DNA of 64,000 bases, from contig NZ_OCNK01000003.1 in the NCBI RefSeq assembly GCF_900230285.1, positions 620,001-684,000 of the forward strand. Direction: 5' to 3'. Positions 44,739-52,743 of the stretch are shown piece by piece. Positions within the stretch are counted from its first letter, which is position 1. Every line of letters starts with the position of its first letter. This DNA is from Blastococcus haudaquaticus. Its GTDB lineage: Bacteria; Actinomycetota; Actinomycetes; Mycobacteriales; Geodermatophilaceae. The notes below the pieces were generated by a model, which saw only the letters and a program-made list of their open reading frames with translations, ran no database searches and was not told the DNA's origin. The translations under genes were made by a program, and so were the position numbers.

Positions 44739-45980
44739 TCAGCGCTTGAGGTTGACCAGGTCCTGCAGGATCTCGTCGGAGCTCGTGATCACGCGGCTGT
44801 TGGCCTGGAACCCGCGCTGGGCGACGATCAGCCCGGTGAACTCCTCGGCCAGGTCGACGTTCGACATCTCGAGGGCGCCGGACACCAGGAGGCCGCGGCC
44901 ACCGACGCCGGCAAGGCCCACGGCCGCTGCGCCGGAGTTGTCACCCACCCGGAACGTGGAGCTGCCGGCCTTCTCCAGGCCACCGGGGTTGTTGAACGAG
45001 GCGAGCGCCAGCTGGCCCAGCGGCTGGCGCAGACCGTTGGAGTAGACGCCCATGATCGTGCCGTCGTTGCTCAGCCCGAACGACTGCAGGGTGCCCAGGG
45101 CGAAGCCGTCCTGGCCCCCCTCCTTGACGTTGCTCTTGCCGCCGAGCTGCGTCACGGTCTCCAGGTCGAGGGTGATGTTCCCGGTCCAGCTGGGGTTCGC
45201 GAGCGCGGCCAGCGGCACGGTCACCGTCGGTGCGGAGGACAGCGTGCCGTCGGCGCCGAAGGTGACGGTCTCGGTGCTGAGCGGGGTGATGACCGGAGGC
45301 TCGGCGTTGCTGGCGTGCGCGACGGCGAGGCTCCAGGTGTTCACCGCCGGCGCGGCGGACTTCGTGAACGTGTAGGAGATGTTCTGCGCGACGCCCAGCG
45401 AGTCGTACATGGTGACCGAGGTCTGCACCGGGTCGCCACCCTCCGCGGACAGGTTGCCGAGGACGCTGCCCGCCGTGGTCGCCACCGGGTTCACGACCTG
45501 GCCGTAGGGGACCGAGAGGTCGCCGATCGGGCCGTTGGGGTTGATGTTCCCGTCCGCGTCGGCCATCCACCCGCGCAGGATCGCGCCGTCGGGGGTCACC
45601 AGCTTGCCGCTGGCGTCGAAGTCGAAGGAGCCGGCCCGGGTGAACAGCTGCTCGCCGCCGGCGCCGCGCGTGACGAAGAAGCCGTCGCCCTCGATCATGA
45701 AGTCGGTGGAGCGGCCGGTGGACTGCGTCGCGCCCTGGGTCCAGTTGGTGGTGATCGCCGCGACCTTCGCGCCGAGCCCGACCTGCGCCGGGTTTGTGCC
45801 ACCACGGTCCGCCGCGGGGGCGCCACCCGCCCGGATCACCTGGGACAGCGTGTCCTGGAAGACCGTCTGGCTGCTCTTGAAGCCGACGGTGTTGACGTTG
45901 GCGATGTTGTTGCCGGTGACGTCCATCTTCGTCTGGTGGGCCTTGAGCCCGGAGATGGCCGAGAACATGGAACGAAGCAC
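44739..45980 (-). CDS. flgE: Flagellar hook protein FlgE
   Basis: A 413-residue protein with the flagellar rod/hook N-terminal motif MFSAISGLKAHQTKMDVTGNNIANVNTVGFK and a C-terminal domain ending VDLAEEFTGLIVAQRGFQANSRVITSSDEILQDLVNLKR. The central domain is that of hook proteins. It follows flgD by 68 bases. No separate flgF or flgG is present in the window, so this could also serve part of a distal-rod role; that is inference. Confidence 0.93.
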   Translation of the reverse strand: MLRSMFSAISGLKAHQTKMDVTGNNIANVNTVGFKSSQTVFQDTLSQVIRAGGAPAADRGGTNPAQVGLGAKVAAITTNWTQGATQSTGRSTDFMIEGDGFFVTRGAGGEQLFTRAGSFDFDASGKLVTPDGAILRGWMADADGNINPNGPIGDLSVPYGQVVNPVATTAGSVLGNLSAEGGDPVQTSVTMYDSLGVAQNISYTFTKSAAPAVNTWSLAVAHASNAEPPVITPLSTETVTFGADGTLSSAPTVTVPLAALANPSWTGNITLDLETVTQLGGKSNVKEGGQDGFALGTLQSFGLSNDGTIMGVYSNGLRQPLGQLALASFNNPGGLEKAGSSTFRVGDNSGAAAVGLAGVGGRGLLVSGALEMSNVDLAEEFTGLIVAQRGFQANSRVITSSDEILQDLVNLKR

Positions 45981-46048
45981 GGGGAGGTTCTCCTCAGGTG
46001 TGGGGGCGCCGGGGCGGCGGGAGAGCGGGGAACGGGGAAGTCAGGCGG

Positions 46049-46474
46049 TCACTTGGTGACGGCGATCTCGGTCAGCCGGCCGACCGGCACGGACACACCG
46101 CCGATGACGGCGACGGCTTCGCTGTCCTTGCTCGCGAGGCGCACCGACGTGACGAGCCCCGTCTTGGCCTCGCCGTTCGTGTCGGTGTAGGTGGCGGTCC
46201 GCCCGACCAGCGCGCCGGCGGTCGCGGACTCCTGGAGCACGAGCATGGAGGCGTTCTGGTTGACCAGCTGCTCCAGCTTCTCGACCTGGCTGAAGGTGGC
46301 GGTCTGCGACATCATCTGGCTGCTGTCGACCGGGTTGCCCGGATCCTGGTAGCGCATCTGCGCGACCAGGAGCTTCATGAAGACGTCCTTGCCCATCTGG
46401 TCAGGACGGTCGATGGTGGAGGAGGCCTTGGGTGTGTAGGCCGTCCCCCCGGTTCCGGTCACTGCGTCCGGCAT
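46049..46474 (-). CDS. flgD: Flagellar hook cap protein FlgD
   Basis: A 141-residue protein. The conserved export/capping region KDVFMKLLVAQMRYQDPGNPVDSSQMMSQTATFSQVEKLEQL (about residues 29-70) is clear. It is at the short end for FlgD because only a minimal C-terminal part follows. The ATG at 46474 has a GGGAGG site upstream. FlgD forms the cap for hook assembly; it sits between fliK and flgE as usual. Confidence 0.92.
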   Translation of the reverse strand: MPDAVTGTGGTAYTPKASSTIDRPDQMGKDVFMKLLVAQMRYQDPGNPVDSSQMMSQTATFSQVEKLEQLVNQNASMLVLQESATAGALVGRTATYTDTNGEAKTGLVTSVRLASKDSEAVAVIGGVSVPVGRLTEIAVTK

Positions 46475-46491
46475 CGGTTCGTTCCTCCCTC

Positions 46492-48063
46492 TCAGGCGAG
46501 CATGTCCACGCCGGACGACGTGGATCGGTTGCGGGCCGGGGTCGAGCCCCTCCCTGCGGTATCGGCAGGGGCGCCCCAGGGTCGTGACCTGTCGTCGTCG
46601 CCGTCCTGGTGGCCGTGCCGCTGGCCGGACGCCTGCTGGTCGGCCTGCTGCTGCGCCGCATGGCGTCCCAGCCACGAGCCGCCGGTCTCCCGGTCGACCT
46701 CCAGCCGCGCGGGGTTCAGACCCGCCGCCTCGAGGTCCCGCCGCAGGTCGCCCATGCCGTCGAGGAGCGCGGCCCGGCCGAGTTCGTGGGCACCGCGCAG
46801 GGTGAGGTCGATGGCGCCCTTGCTGAGCGTCACCGACACCTCGACGGGGCCGAGGTTCTCGGGGTTGAGCACGAGGGTCATGGTCTGGCTGCCCTCCGGT
46901 CCCCGGCCCAGCAGGACGACCTGGCGGGCCACCTGGGAGCCGACGGGCTGGGCCGCAGCGGCACCGGTCGCCGCGGGTGCTGCGGTGGAGGTCACCGGGG
47001 CGGGCGCGGGAGCCGCGCCGGCGGTCACCGGGATCGCGTCGGCGGCCCCGTCGCCGGAGGAGGGGGACCCCGCGTTCCCGGAGGCGGTGCCGGAGTTCCC
47101 CGATCCGGACGACGCGGCGCCGCCGGAACCCGCAGGTGCGATCGCGGCCACCGGAGCGCCGGGAACGGATCCGGCCGTCGCCGGGTCACCGGCCCCGGTC
47201 GGCGAGGGGTTCGCGGGGGGTGCGGGGGCGGACAGGACGACGGCCGGCACCGGTGACGTGCCGGGCGCCGCCACGGCGGGCGGCGCGGCCGCGAGGACGA
47301 CCGGGGCAGTCGAGGGGGTCGAGGGAGTCGTGGCCGGCGGAGTCGCGGCTGCCGGTGCCGCGGACGCGGCGCCGGGCGGGACCGCCGGTGCACCAGGGGG
47401 CGTCGCCGCCGTCCCGCCAGGGACCCCGGAGGGACCGCCCGGCGCCGTGGGTGCGGTCGGAGCGGAGGAGGGGAGCGCCGCCGCGACCGCGGACGCCACG
47501 GGGACGGTGCCGTCGGCCGCCGCTGTGATCGGCGGGGCTGTCGTGGGCACGGCCGGGGCGGTCGCCGTGGGAACCGCGACCTCGGCCACGGCCCCGCCGG
47601 CCGCCGCATCGGTCGGGACGGCCGCGGGGATCGGGGCCCCGAGGGCCATGGCCCAGAGGGCGGGGATGCCCGGCGGAGCCGGCTCGGGTGCGGAGGTGCT
47701 TTCGGCACCGGCGCCCGGGGCAGCGCCGTCCGAGGCCGCCGGGGGGAGCGGGTCGGCAGCGGGCTCGTCGGGCCCCGTCGTCGGCTCCGCGGCTCCGGCC
47801 GTGGTGGTCGTGGTGCGCTGCGGATCCCGCTGCGCGGGGCGGTGGGCGCGGTCGAGCGGCCGGTCCGACCGGTCGTCGGCCCCGCTGCCTCGCTCCGGAG
47901 GGGTGTCCCGGCGGACCGGGGACCGGTCGGCGGCCAGGGCGTCGTCGAGCGCGGAGGCGAACGGCGCCGCGCCGGACGAGCCGCGAGCGTCGGCCGGGGC
48001 GGTCGACCGGGCCCGGGCCGCGCTCGCGGCCGGGTGGACGGGCAGAAGCCCGGGGGATGTCAT
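46492..48063 (-). CDS. fliK: Flagellar hook-length control protein FliK
   Basis: A 523-residue protein. About 380 residues are an Ala/Pro/Thr-rich low-complexity ruler, followed by the conserved C-terminal switch domain (MTLVLNPENLGPVEVSVTLSKGAIDLTLRG, about residues 414-443). The tail is Gln/Arg/Asp-rich. It measures hook length and triggers the FlhB specificity switch. The ATG overlaps the stop of the NlpC/transglycosylase gene by four bases. Confidence 0.88.
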   Translation of the reverse strand: MTSPGLLPVHPAASAARARSTAPADARGSSGAAPFASALDDALAADRSPVRRDTPPERGSGADDRSDRPLDRAHRPAQRDPQRTTTTTAGAAEPTTGPDEPAADPLPPAASDGAAPGAGAESTSAPEPAPPGIPALWAMALGAPIPAAVPTDAAAGGAVAEVAVPTATAPAVPTTAPPITAAADGTVPVASAVAAALPSSAPTAPTAPGGPSGVPGGTAATPPGAPAVPPGAASAAPAAATPPATTPSTPSTAPVVLAAAPPAVAAPGTSPVPAVVLSAPAPPANPSPTGAGDPATAGSVPGAPVAAIAPAGSGGAASSGSGNSGTASGNAGSPSSGDGAADAIPVTAGAAPAPAPVTSTAAPAATGAAAAQPVGSQVARQVVLLGRGPEGSQTMTLVLNPENLGPVEVSVTLSKGAIDLTLRGAHELGRAALLDGMGDLRRDLEAAGLNPARLEVDRETGGSWLGRHAAQQQADQQASGQRHGHQDGDDDRSRPWGAPADTAGRGSTPARNRSTSSGVDMLA

Positions 48064-49004
48064 CGGTAGGCCTCCGCCTTGGTCATCACGGCGCGGACGT
48101 AGTTCTGGGTCTCGGGGTAGGGCGGGATGCCGCCGTACTTGGACACCGTTCCCGGGCCGGCGTTGTACGCGGCCAGGGCCAGCTCGGTCGAGCCGAACTG
48201 CTGCGACAGGCTGCTCAGGTACCGCGCGGCTCCGTCGATCGCCGAGTTCGGGTCGAGCGGGTTCACGCCGAGGCCCTTGGCGGTCGCGGGCATGAACTGC
48301 ATGAGGCCCTGGGCCCCGGCAGGGGAGACCGCCGAGGCGTTGAAGCTCGATTCCTTCGCGGCCACGGCGGCGAGCAGCGAGGGGTCCACGCCGTGCCGGG
48401 CGCCGGCGCGGGTGAACAGGTCGGCGTAGGGGACCCCGGCGAGCGCAGCTCCGGCGGACGCGGTCGTCGGCGCCGACGGCTGGGCCGGGAGCACGCGCCG
48501 GATCACCGCCGGGCTGCCGACGTCCTGCACCTTGACGACCTCGCCGGCCTGGGGTGCGGCGATCATCTTCCCGTTGCCGATGTAGACGCCGACGTGGTCG
48601 ATGCCCGCCCGGCCCGACGAGTGGTCGAAGAACACGAGGTCGCCGGGGCGCGCGTCGGCCAGGGAGGCGACGGGCCGGCCGCTCGTCGCCTGCTGCGAGG
48701 ACGTGCGGGGCAGGTCGACGCCGAGGTTCTTGTAGATCAGCTGCGTGAACCCGGAGCAGTCCAGACCCTTGGCGGGGTCGGTCCCGCCCCAGAGGTAGGG
48801 GACGCCCAGGTACTTCTCGGCCTCGGCGACGACGGCGCCCTCGCCGGCGGTCCCGCTCGTGCCGGCGACGGGGGTGTCGCTCGTCCCGCTCAGCCCGGCG
48901 GCCGCGGCGGCGCTCGCCCAGTTGCCCGACGGCGAGGGTGTGCGGTGGACGAACCGGCTCTGGATGTCGACGATGCGAGCCTGGATCTGGGTCACTGCGT
49001 CCAT
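48060..49004 (-). CDS. NlpC/P60 endopeptidase - lytic transglycosylase fusion (FlgJ-like role)
   Basis: A 314-residue bifunctional cell-wall hydrolase. The NlpC/P60 domain has the catalytic Cys83 in LDCSGFTQ and His137 in IDHVGVYI. The SLT-type transglycosylase domain follows, with catalytic Glu218 in AAKESSFNASAVSPAGAQGLMQFMP and AAYNAGPGTV downstream. No signal peptide is apparent, so it may leave through the flagellar export apparatus, as FlgJ does, to open peptidoglycan for the rod. It lies between fliJ (13-base overlap) and fliK. The domain order peptidase-then-transglycosylase is notable. Confidence 0.87.
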   Translation of the reverse strand: MDAVTQIQARIVDIQSRFVHRTPSPSGNWASAAAAAGLSGTSDTPVAGTSGTAGEGAVVAEAEKYLGVPYLWGGTDPAKGLDCSGFTQLIYKNLGVDLPRTSSQQATSGRPVASLADARPGDLVFFDHSSGRAGIDHVGVYIGNGKMIAAPQAGEVVKVQDVGSPAVIRRVLPAQPSAPTTASAGAALAGVPYADLFTRAGARHGVDPSLLAAVAAKESSFNASAVSPAGAQGLMQFMPATAKGLGVNPLDPNSAIDGAARYLSSLSQQFGSTELALAAYNAGPGTVSKYGGIPPYPETQNYVRAVMTKAEAYR

Positions 49005-49501
49005 GACACCTCCCTGCTCCCGTCTCCCTGTGACCCGTCGTCGACGGGATCTCCGCCCCTGTCATCGGCAGGCCGGGAGGCGGACCGGCCCGCGCGGCCG
49101 GTGACGAGGTCGTCGACGGCGCGTTCCTCGGCGGCGTCCTCCGCGTGCTGGAGGGCGGCCAGGTGCCGTTCGCGGAGCCGTTCCAGGCCCTTGGTGCGCT
49201 GCGCTGCCGCCGTCCAGCGGGCGCGGACGAGTTCGGACTGCTCCGCGGTCGCGGTGGCGAAGGCGCGGGCGTCGGAGGCGTCGGTGGCCGCGGTGCGCAG
49301 CAGCGTCATGGTGGCCAGGAACTGGCCGGCGGGGAGCGAGCGGGGCAGGACGGACGCGGCGAGCGTCGTCTCGTACTCGGTGGCCCGTCGGTCGGCGTCC
49401 GCCGCCGCCTGGGCCGCCTCCGCGGCGGCCATGGCGGCGGTCCGCTCCTCGGTGCGGCGCAGCTCCAGGACCGGCTGCAGCCGGAACGTCGCGCGCTTCA
49501 C
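48992..49501 (-). CDS. fliJ: Flagellar export chaperone FliJ
   Basis: A 169-residue protein, mostly one long Ala-rich coiled coil (about residues 12-130) beginning FRLQPVLELRRTEERTAAM, as in FliJ. The last 40 residues are Asp/Gly/Arg-rich. FliJ links the FliI ATPase ring with FlhA. Identification rests on the coiled coil, the N-terminal motif and its place after fliI. Confidence 0.85.
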   Translation of the reverse strand: MKRATFRLQPVLELRRTEERTAAMAAAEAAQAAADADRRATEYETTLAASVLPRSLPAGQFLATMTLLRTAATDASDARAFATATAEQSELVRARWTAAAQRTKGLERLRERHLAALQHAEDAAEERAVDDLVTGRAGRSASRPADDRGGDPVDDGSQGDGSREVSWTQ

Positions 49502-49526
49502 GTGGCGGCGTCGCGCGAGGGCGCCG

Positions 49527-50858
49527 TCACGCCGACCTCACGATCCGCTGCAGCCAGTTCCAGGACTCCTCGGCCGAGGTCGACTCGCCCATGGGCTGCT
49601 GCAGGAACGCCTCGATCGTGGGTGCGAGCGCGCGGGCCCGGTCGACGAGGGGATCGCTGCCGGACTGGTACGCGCCGATCTCGATGAGCTCCCGGACGTC
49701 GCGAAGCGCACCCATCAGGCGGCGGATCTCCCGCGCGTCGGCCATCTGCTGGGGTGGGACGACGGCGGTGGCCACCCGGGAGATGGACTCCAGCACGTCG
49801 ATGGCGGGGAAGTGGCCGGTCGTCGCCAGCTTCCGGGTCAGCACGATGTGCCCGTCGAGGATGGAGCGGGCTGTGTCGGCGATCGGCTCGTTGTGGTCGT
49901 CGCCCTCCACCAGGACGGTGTAGAGGCCGGTGATCGACCCGGTGACGCCCGTCCCGGCCTTCTCCAGCAGCTGGGGCATCATCGCGAACACGCTCGGGGG
50001 GTAGCCGCGGGTGGCGGGCGGCTCGCCCGCCGACAGCCCGACCTCGCGCTGGGCCATCGCCGTCCGGGTGATCGAGTCCATGAGCAGCAGCACGTCGCGG
50101 CCCTCGTCGCGGAACGCCTCGGCGATGCGGGTGGCCACGAACGCGGCCTTGAGGCGGACCAGCGGTGGCTCGTCGGAGGTGGCGACGACGACGACCGTCC
50201 GGGCCATGCCCTCCTCGCCGAGGTTCTCCTCGAGGAACTCCCGGACCTCGCGGCCACGCTCGCCGATGAGTCCGATGACGCGGACGTCGGCGTCGGTGCC
50301 CCGGGTGATCTGGGCCAGCAGGCTGGACTTGCCGACACCGGAGCCGGCGAAGATGCCCAGGCGCTGCCCCTTGCCGCAGGGGACCAGGGTGTCGAGCGCC
50401 CGGACGCCGAAGGTCAGCGGCTCCTCGACGCGGGTCCGGCTGAGCGCGTGCGGCGTCTCGCTGGCGAGGTCGACGAAGGAGACGCGGGAGCCCAGGGGCG
50501 GGCCGCCGTCCACCGGGCGGCCGAGGCCGTCGAGCACCCGGCCCAGCAGCGCCTCGCCGACGGGCACCTGCAACGGCATGCCGGTGGCGCGCACGGGCGC
50601 GCCGGCATGGACCCCGGAGAGATTGCCCAGCGGCATGCAGGTGAGCCGGTCCCGGCCGACGGCGACGACCTCGGCCAGCAGCGGCCGCTCGCCGGGGTTG
50701 ACCTCCACGAGGTCCCCGACGGCGGCACGGATGCCGTCGACGCTCAGGGTGAGGCCCATGGCGCCGGTGACCGATCCGGTCACCTGCGGTCGCGCCGCTG
50801 CCCGGGCCCGGGCGAGCACGGTGGTGGGGAAGGTCGACGTCGTGGCGGGTCGGGTCAT
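49527..50858 (-). CDS. fliI: Flagellum-specific ATPase FliI
   Basis: A 443-residue ATPase related to F1-beta. Walker A GSGVGKSS is at residues 172-179, Walker B in VLLLMDSITRTA near 261-272, and the conserved REVGLSAGEPPATRGYPPSVFA loop follows. It powers docking and unfolding of export substrates with FliH and FliJ. Its ATG overlaps the fliH stop by four bases. Confidence 0.95.
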   Translation of the reverse strand: MTRPATTSTFPTTVLARARAAARPQVTGSVTGAMGLTLSVDGIRAAVGDLVEVNPGERPLLAEVVAVGRDRLTCMPLGNLSGVHAGAPVRATGMPLQVPVGEALLGRVLDGLGRPVDGGPPLGSRVSFVDLASETPHALSRTRVEEPLTFGVRALDTLVPCGKGQRLGIFAGSGVGKSSLLAQITRGTDADVRVIGLIGERGREVREFLEENLGEEGMARTVVVVATSDEPPLVRLKAAFVATRIAEAFRDEGRDVLLLMDSITRTAMAQREVGLSAGEPPATRGYPPSVFAMMPQLLEKAGTGVTGSITGLYTVLVEGDDHNEPIADTARSILDGHIVLTRKLATTGHFPAIDVLESISRVATAVVPPQQMADAREIRRLMGALRDVRELIEIGAYQSGSDPLVDRARALAPTIEAFLQQPMGESTSAEESWNWLQRIVRSA

Positions 50859-51613
50859 GCGCTCAGGACCGCCTGCACGCGCTCCAGGGCCGCCCCGAGC
50901 TGGGCGTCGATGCGCCGCGGGCCGGTGTCGACGACCGCTCCGGCCCGCTCGATGGTCGCGTCGGGAACGACCCGCACCGAGGCGGGGAGTTCGGTGAGCG
51001 CCTCGGCCGGGATCTCGGCGAGGTCGTCGGGGTGCACCCGCACCACGGCCGGGACGTCGGCCGGACAGAGCGCGAGCGCGCGCCGGACGGCGTCCAGCAC
51101 CGGGGAGTCGGCGAGAGCCAGTTCCCGGCCCAGCAGGTCCTCGACCAGGGTCAGCACGGTGCCGATCACCGTCTCGCGGATGTCGTCGGCGGCAGGAACG
51201 GACGCCTCGTCGAAGCGCGTCGCGGCCGCGGCCAGCGCGGCGGTCGCCGACGCCAGCCGGCGCTCCCACCGCGCCTGGACGTCGGCCAGTCGCTCGGCCG
51301 CGGCGCGCTCGGTCTCGGCGACCACGCCGGCCGCGGCGGCCATGCCCTCGGCGTGCCCGGCCGTGAAGCCCTCCGCGTGCGCGAACTCGCGCAGCCGTGC
51401 GAGCTCCTCGGCGTAGACGTCGCCGAGGCGGAAGGACGAGCCGGCGCCGGTGACCACGGGCAGGTCGGCGGCCCGGCGGATGCTGGAGCGTCGCTCGACG
51501 GTCTGCTGCGGGCGCTGGAGCGGGCTCTCCTCGCGTGGACCGGGCACGACGTCGCGGTACGGGGTGGCCCGCTGCGCGCTGGTGCCGCGCAGCAGGACGC
51601 CCTCACGCGTCAT
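50855..51613 (-). CDS. fliH: FliH-like flagellar assembly protein
   Basis: A 252-residue protein with an N-terminal hydrophilic tail, a helical Gly-containing stretch (HAEGFTAGHAEGMAAAAGVVAET, about residues 83-105) and a C-terminal domain (VVRVHPDDLAEIPAEALTELPASVRVVPDATIERAGAVVDT) matching FliH/YscL. FliH regulates FliI and ties it to the C-ring. It follows fliG with a 59-base gap filled by a dispersed repeat. Confidence 0.85.
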   Translation of the reverse strand: MTREGVLLRGTSAQRATPYRDVVPGPREESPLQRPQQTVERRSSIRRAADLPVVTGAGSSFRLGDVYAEELARLREFAHAEGFTAGHAEGMAAAAGVVAETERAAAERLADVQARWERRLASATAALAAAATRFDEASVPAADDIRETVIGTVLTLVEDLLGRELALADSPVLDAVRRALALCPADVPAVVRVHPDDLAEIPAEALTELPASVRVVPDATIERAGAVVDTGPRRIDAQLGAALERVQAVLSA

Positions 51614-51618
51614 CGGTC

Positions 51619-51672
51619 GGCCCCGTCCAGGGGCCCGCCCCGAGCCTGCGGGGGGTGGGGAGGACGGGGTCC
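51619..51672 (-). repeat. Stop-proximal dispersed repeat, copy 4
   Basis: On the minus strand it abuts the fliG TAA: GGACCCCGTCCTCC at the start, GGACGGGGCC at the end, core CGCAGGCTCGGGGCGGGCC. Its terminal stem CCCCGTCC/GGACGGGG differs from the other copies but still pairs. Confidence 0.78.
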
Positions 51673-52743
51673 TTAGGCAACGAACTCATCGTCCTGTCCA
51701 CGGGTCAGCGTCAGGACGCCCTGCTCCTCGAGCGTGCGGATGACGCCGACGACCTTGGCCTGGGCTTCCTCGACCGTGCGGGTGCGCACCGGCCCGAGCA
51801 GCTCGATCTCCTCGGAGAGGTTCTCGGCGGCGCGCTCGGACAGGTTCCGGACCACCTTGTCGCGGACGTCGGGCCGCACGCCCTTGAGCGCGGTGGCCAG
51901 GTCGTTGGCCTCGACCTCGCGCAGCACCTGCTGCAGGGAGCGGTCGTCGATGGTGACGATGTCCTCGAAGACGAACATCTGGGAGCGGACCTGCTCGGCG
52001 AGCTCGGGGTCGGTGTTGTCCAGCCACTCGAGGATGGAGCGCTCGGTGGGCCGCGGCGAGCGGTTGATGATCTCGACCAGGGTCTCGACGCCACCGACGG
52101 TGGTCATGTCCTGGTGCGCCAGCAGCGAGCCCATCCGGCGGCCGAGCTCCTCCTCGACGAGGCGGACCATCTCCGGCGACGTGCGGTCCATCGTGGCGAT
52201 CCGGTGCGCCACCTCGGCCTGCTGCTCCGGCGCGAAGCCGGAGAGCACCTCGGCCGACTGCGCGGCGGTGAGGTGGGCGAGGACCAGCGCGATGATCTGC
52301 GCGTGCTCGTCCTTGAGGAACGTGACGAGCTGCCGGACGTCGGCGTTGCGCAGGGAGGCGAACGGGACCTCGGTGTAGACGACGTTCAGCCGGGACAGGA
52401 TGTCGCCGGCCTTGTCCTCCCCGAGCCCCGCGGCGAGGATCTCGCGGGCGAAGTCGACGCCGCCGCGGCCGATGAAGTGCTGCGCCGTCATCAGGCTGTG
52501 GAACTCGGTCATCACCTCGTCGACGTCGTCGAGCTCGACCGAGCCCAGGCGCATGAGCTCGCGGGTGATCGACTCGACCTCGCGCGGGCGCAGCTGGGTG
52601 AGGATCGCGCCGGCCTCCTCCTTGCTCATCTGGGCGAGGAAGACCGCGGCCTTGCGCAGACCCGGGAGTTCGGGCCGCGGGGCGGACGGGATCGCGGGGA
52701 GGTTGCCCCCGCCGAGCAGCTGGTCCATGCCGGCGAGAGTCAC
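51673..52743 (-). CDS. fliG: Flagellar motor switch protein FliG
   Basis: A 356-residue protein with the three FliG domains. The N-terminal part holds LRKAAVFLAQMSKEEAGAIL; the middle domain has the EHAQIIALVLAHL (EHPQ-like) motif near residues 148-160; the C-terminal domain has the charged ridge ERSILEWL...FVFEDIVTIDDRSLQQVLREVE, with conserved Arg and Asp residues for torque. It starts with GTG overlapping the fliF stop (GTGA). Confidence 0.95.
   Translation of the reverse strand: MTLAGMDQLLGGGNLPAIPSAPRPELPGLRKAAVFLAQMSKEEAGAILTQLRPREVESITRELMRLGSVELDDVDEVMTEFHSLMTAQHFIGRGGVDFAREILAAGLGEDKAGDILSRLNVVYTEVPFASLRNADVRQLVTFLKDEHAQIIALVLAHLTAAQSAEVLSGFAPEQQAEVAHRIATMDRTSPEMVRLVEEELGRRMGSLLAHQDMTTVGGVETLVEIINRSPRPTERSILEWLDNTDPELAEQVRSQMFVFEDIVTIDDRSLQQVLREVEANDLATALKGVRPDVRDKVVRNLSERAAENLSEEIELLGPVRTRTVEEAQAKVVGVIRTLEEQGVLTLTRGQDDEFVA

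Noticed and set aside
49057-49064. GCCGATGA-like -10 on the minus strand within fliJ
   Set aside because: There is no TCAA/TCAG-like box 16 bases upstream, and the neighbouring genes are tightly coupled, so a promoter is unlikely.
47688-51416. 1,242-codon plus-strand frame opposite fliK to fliH
   Set aside because: It lies entirely over clearly recognised flagellar genes on the other strand and shows no family signature.
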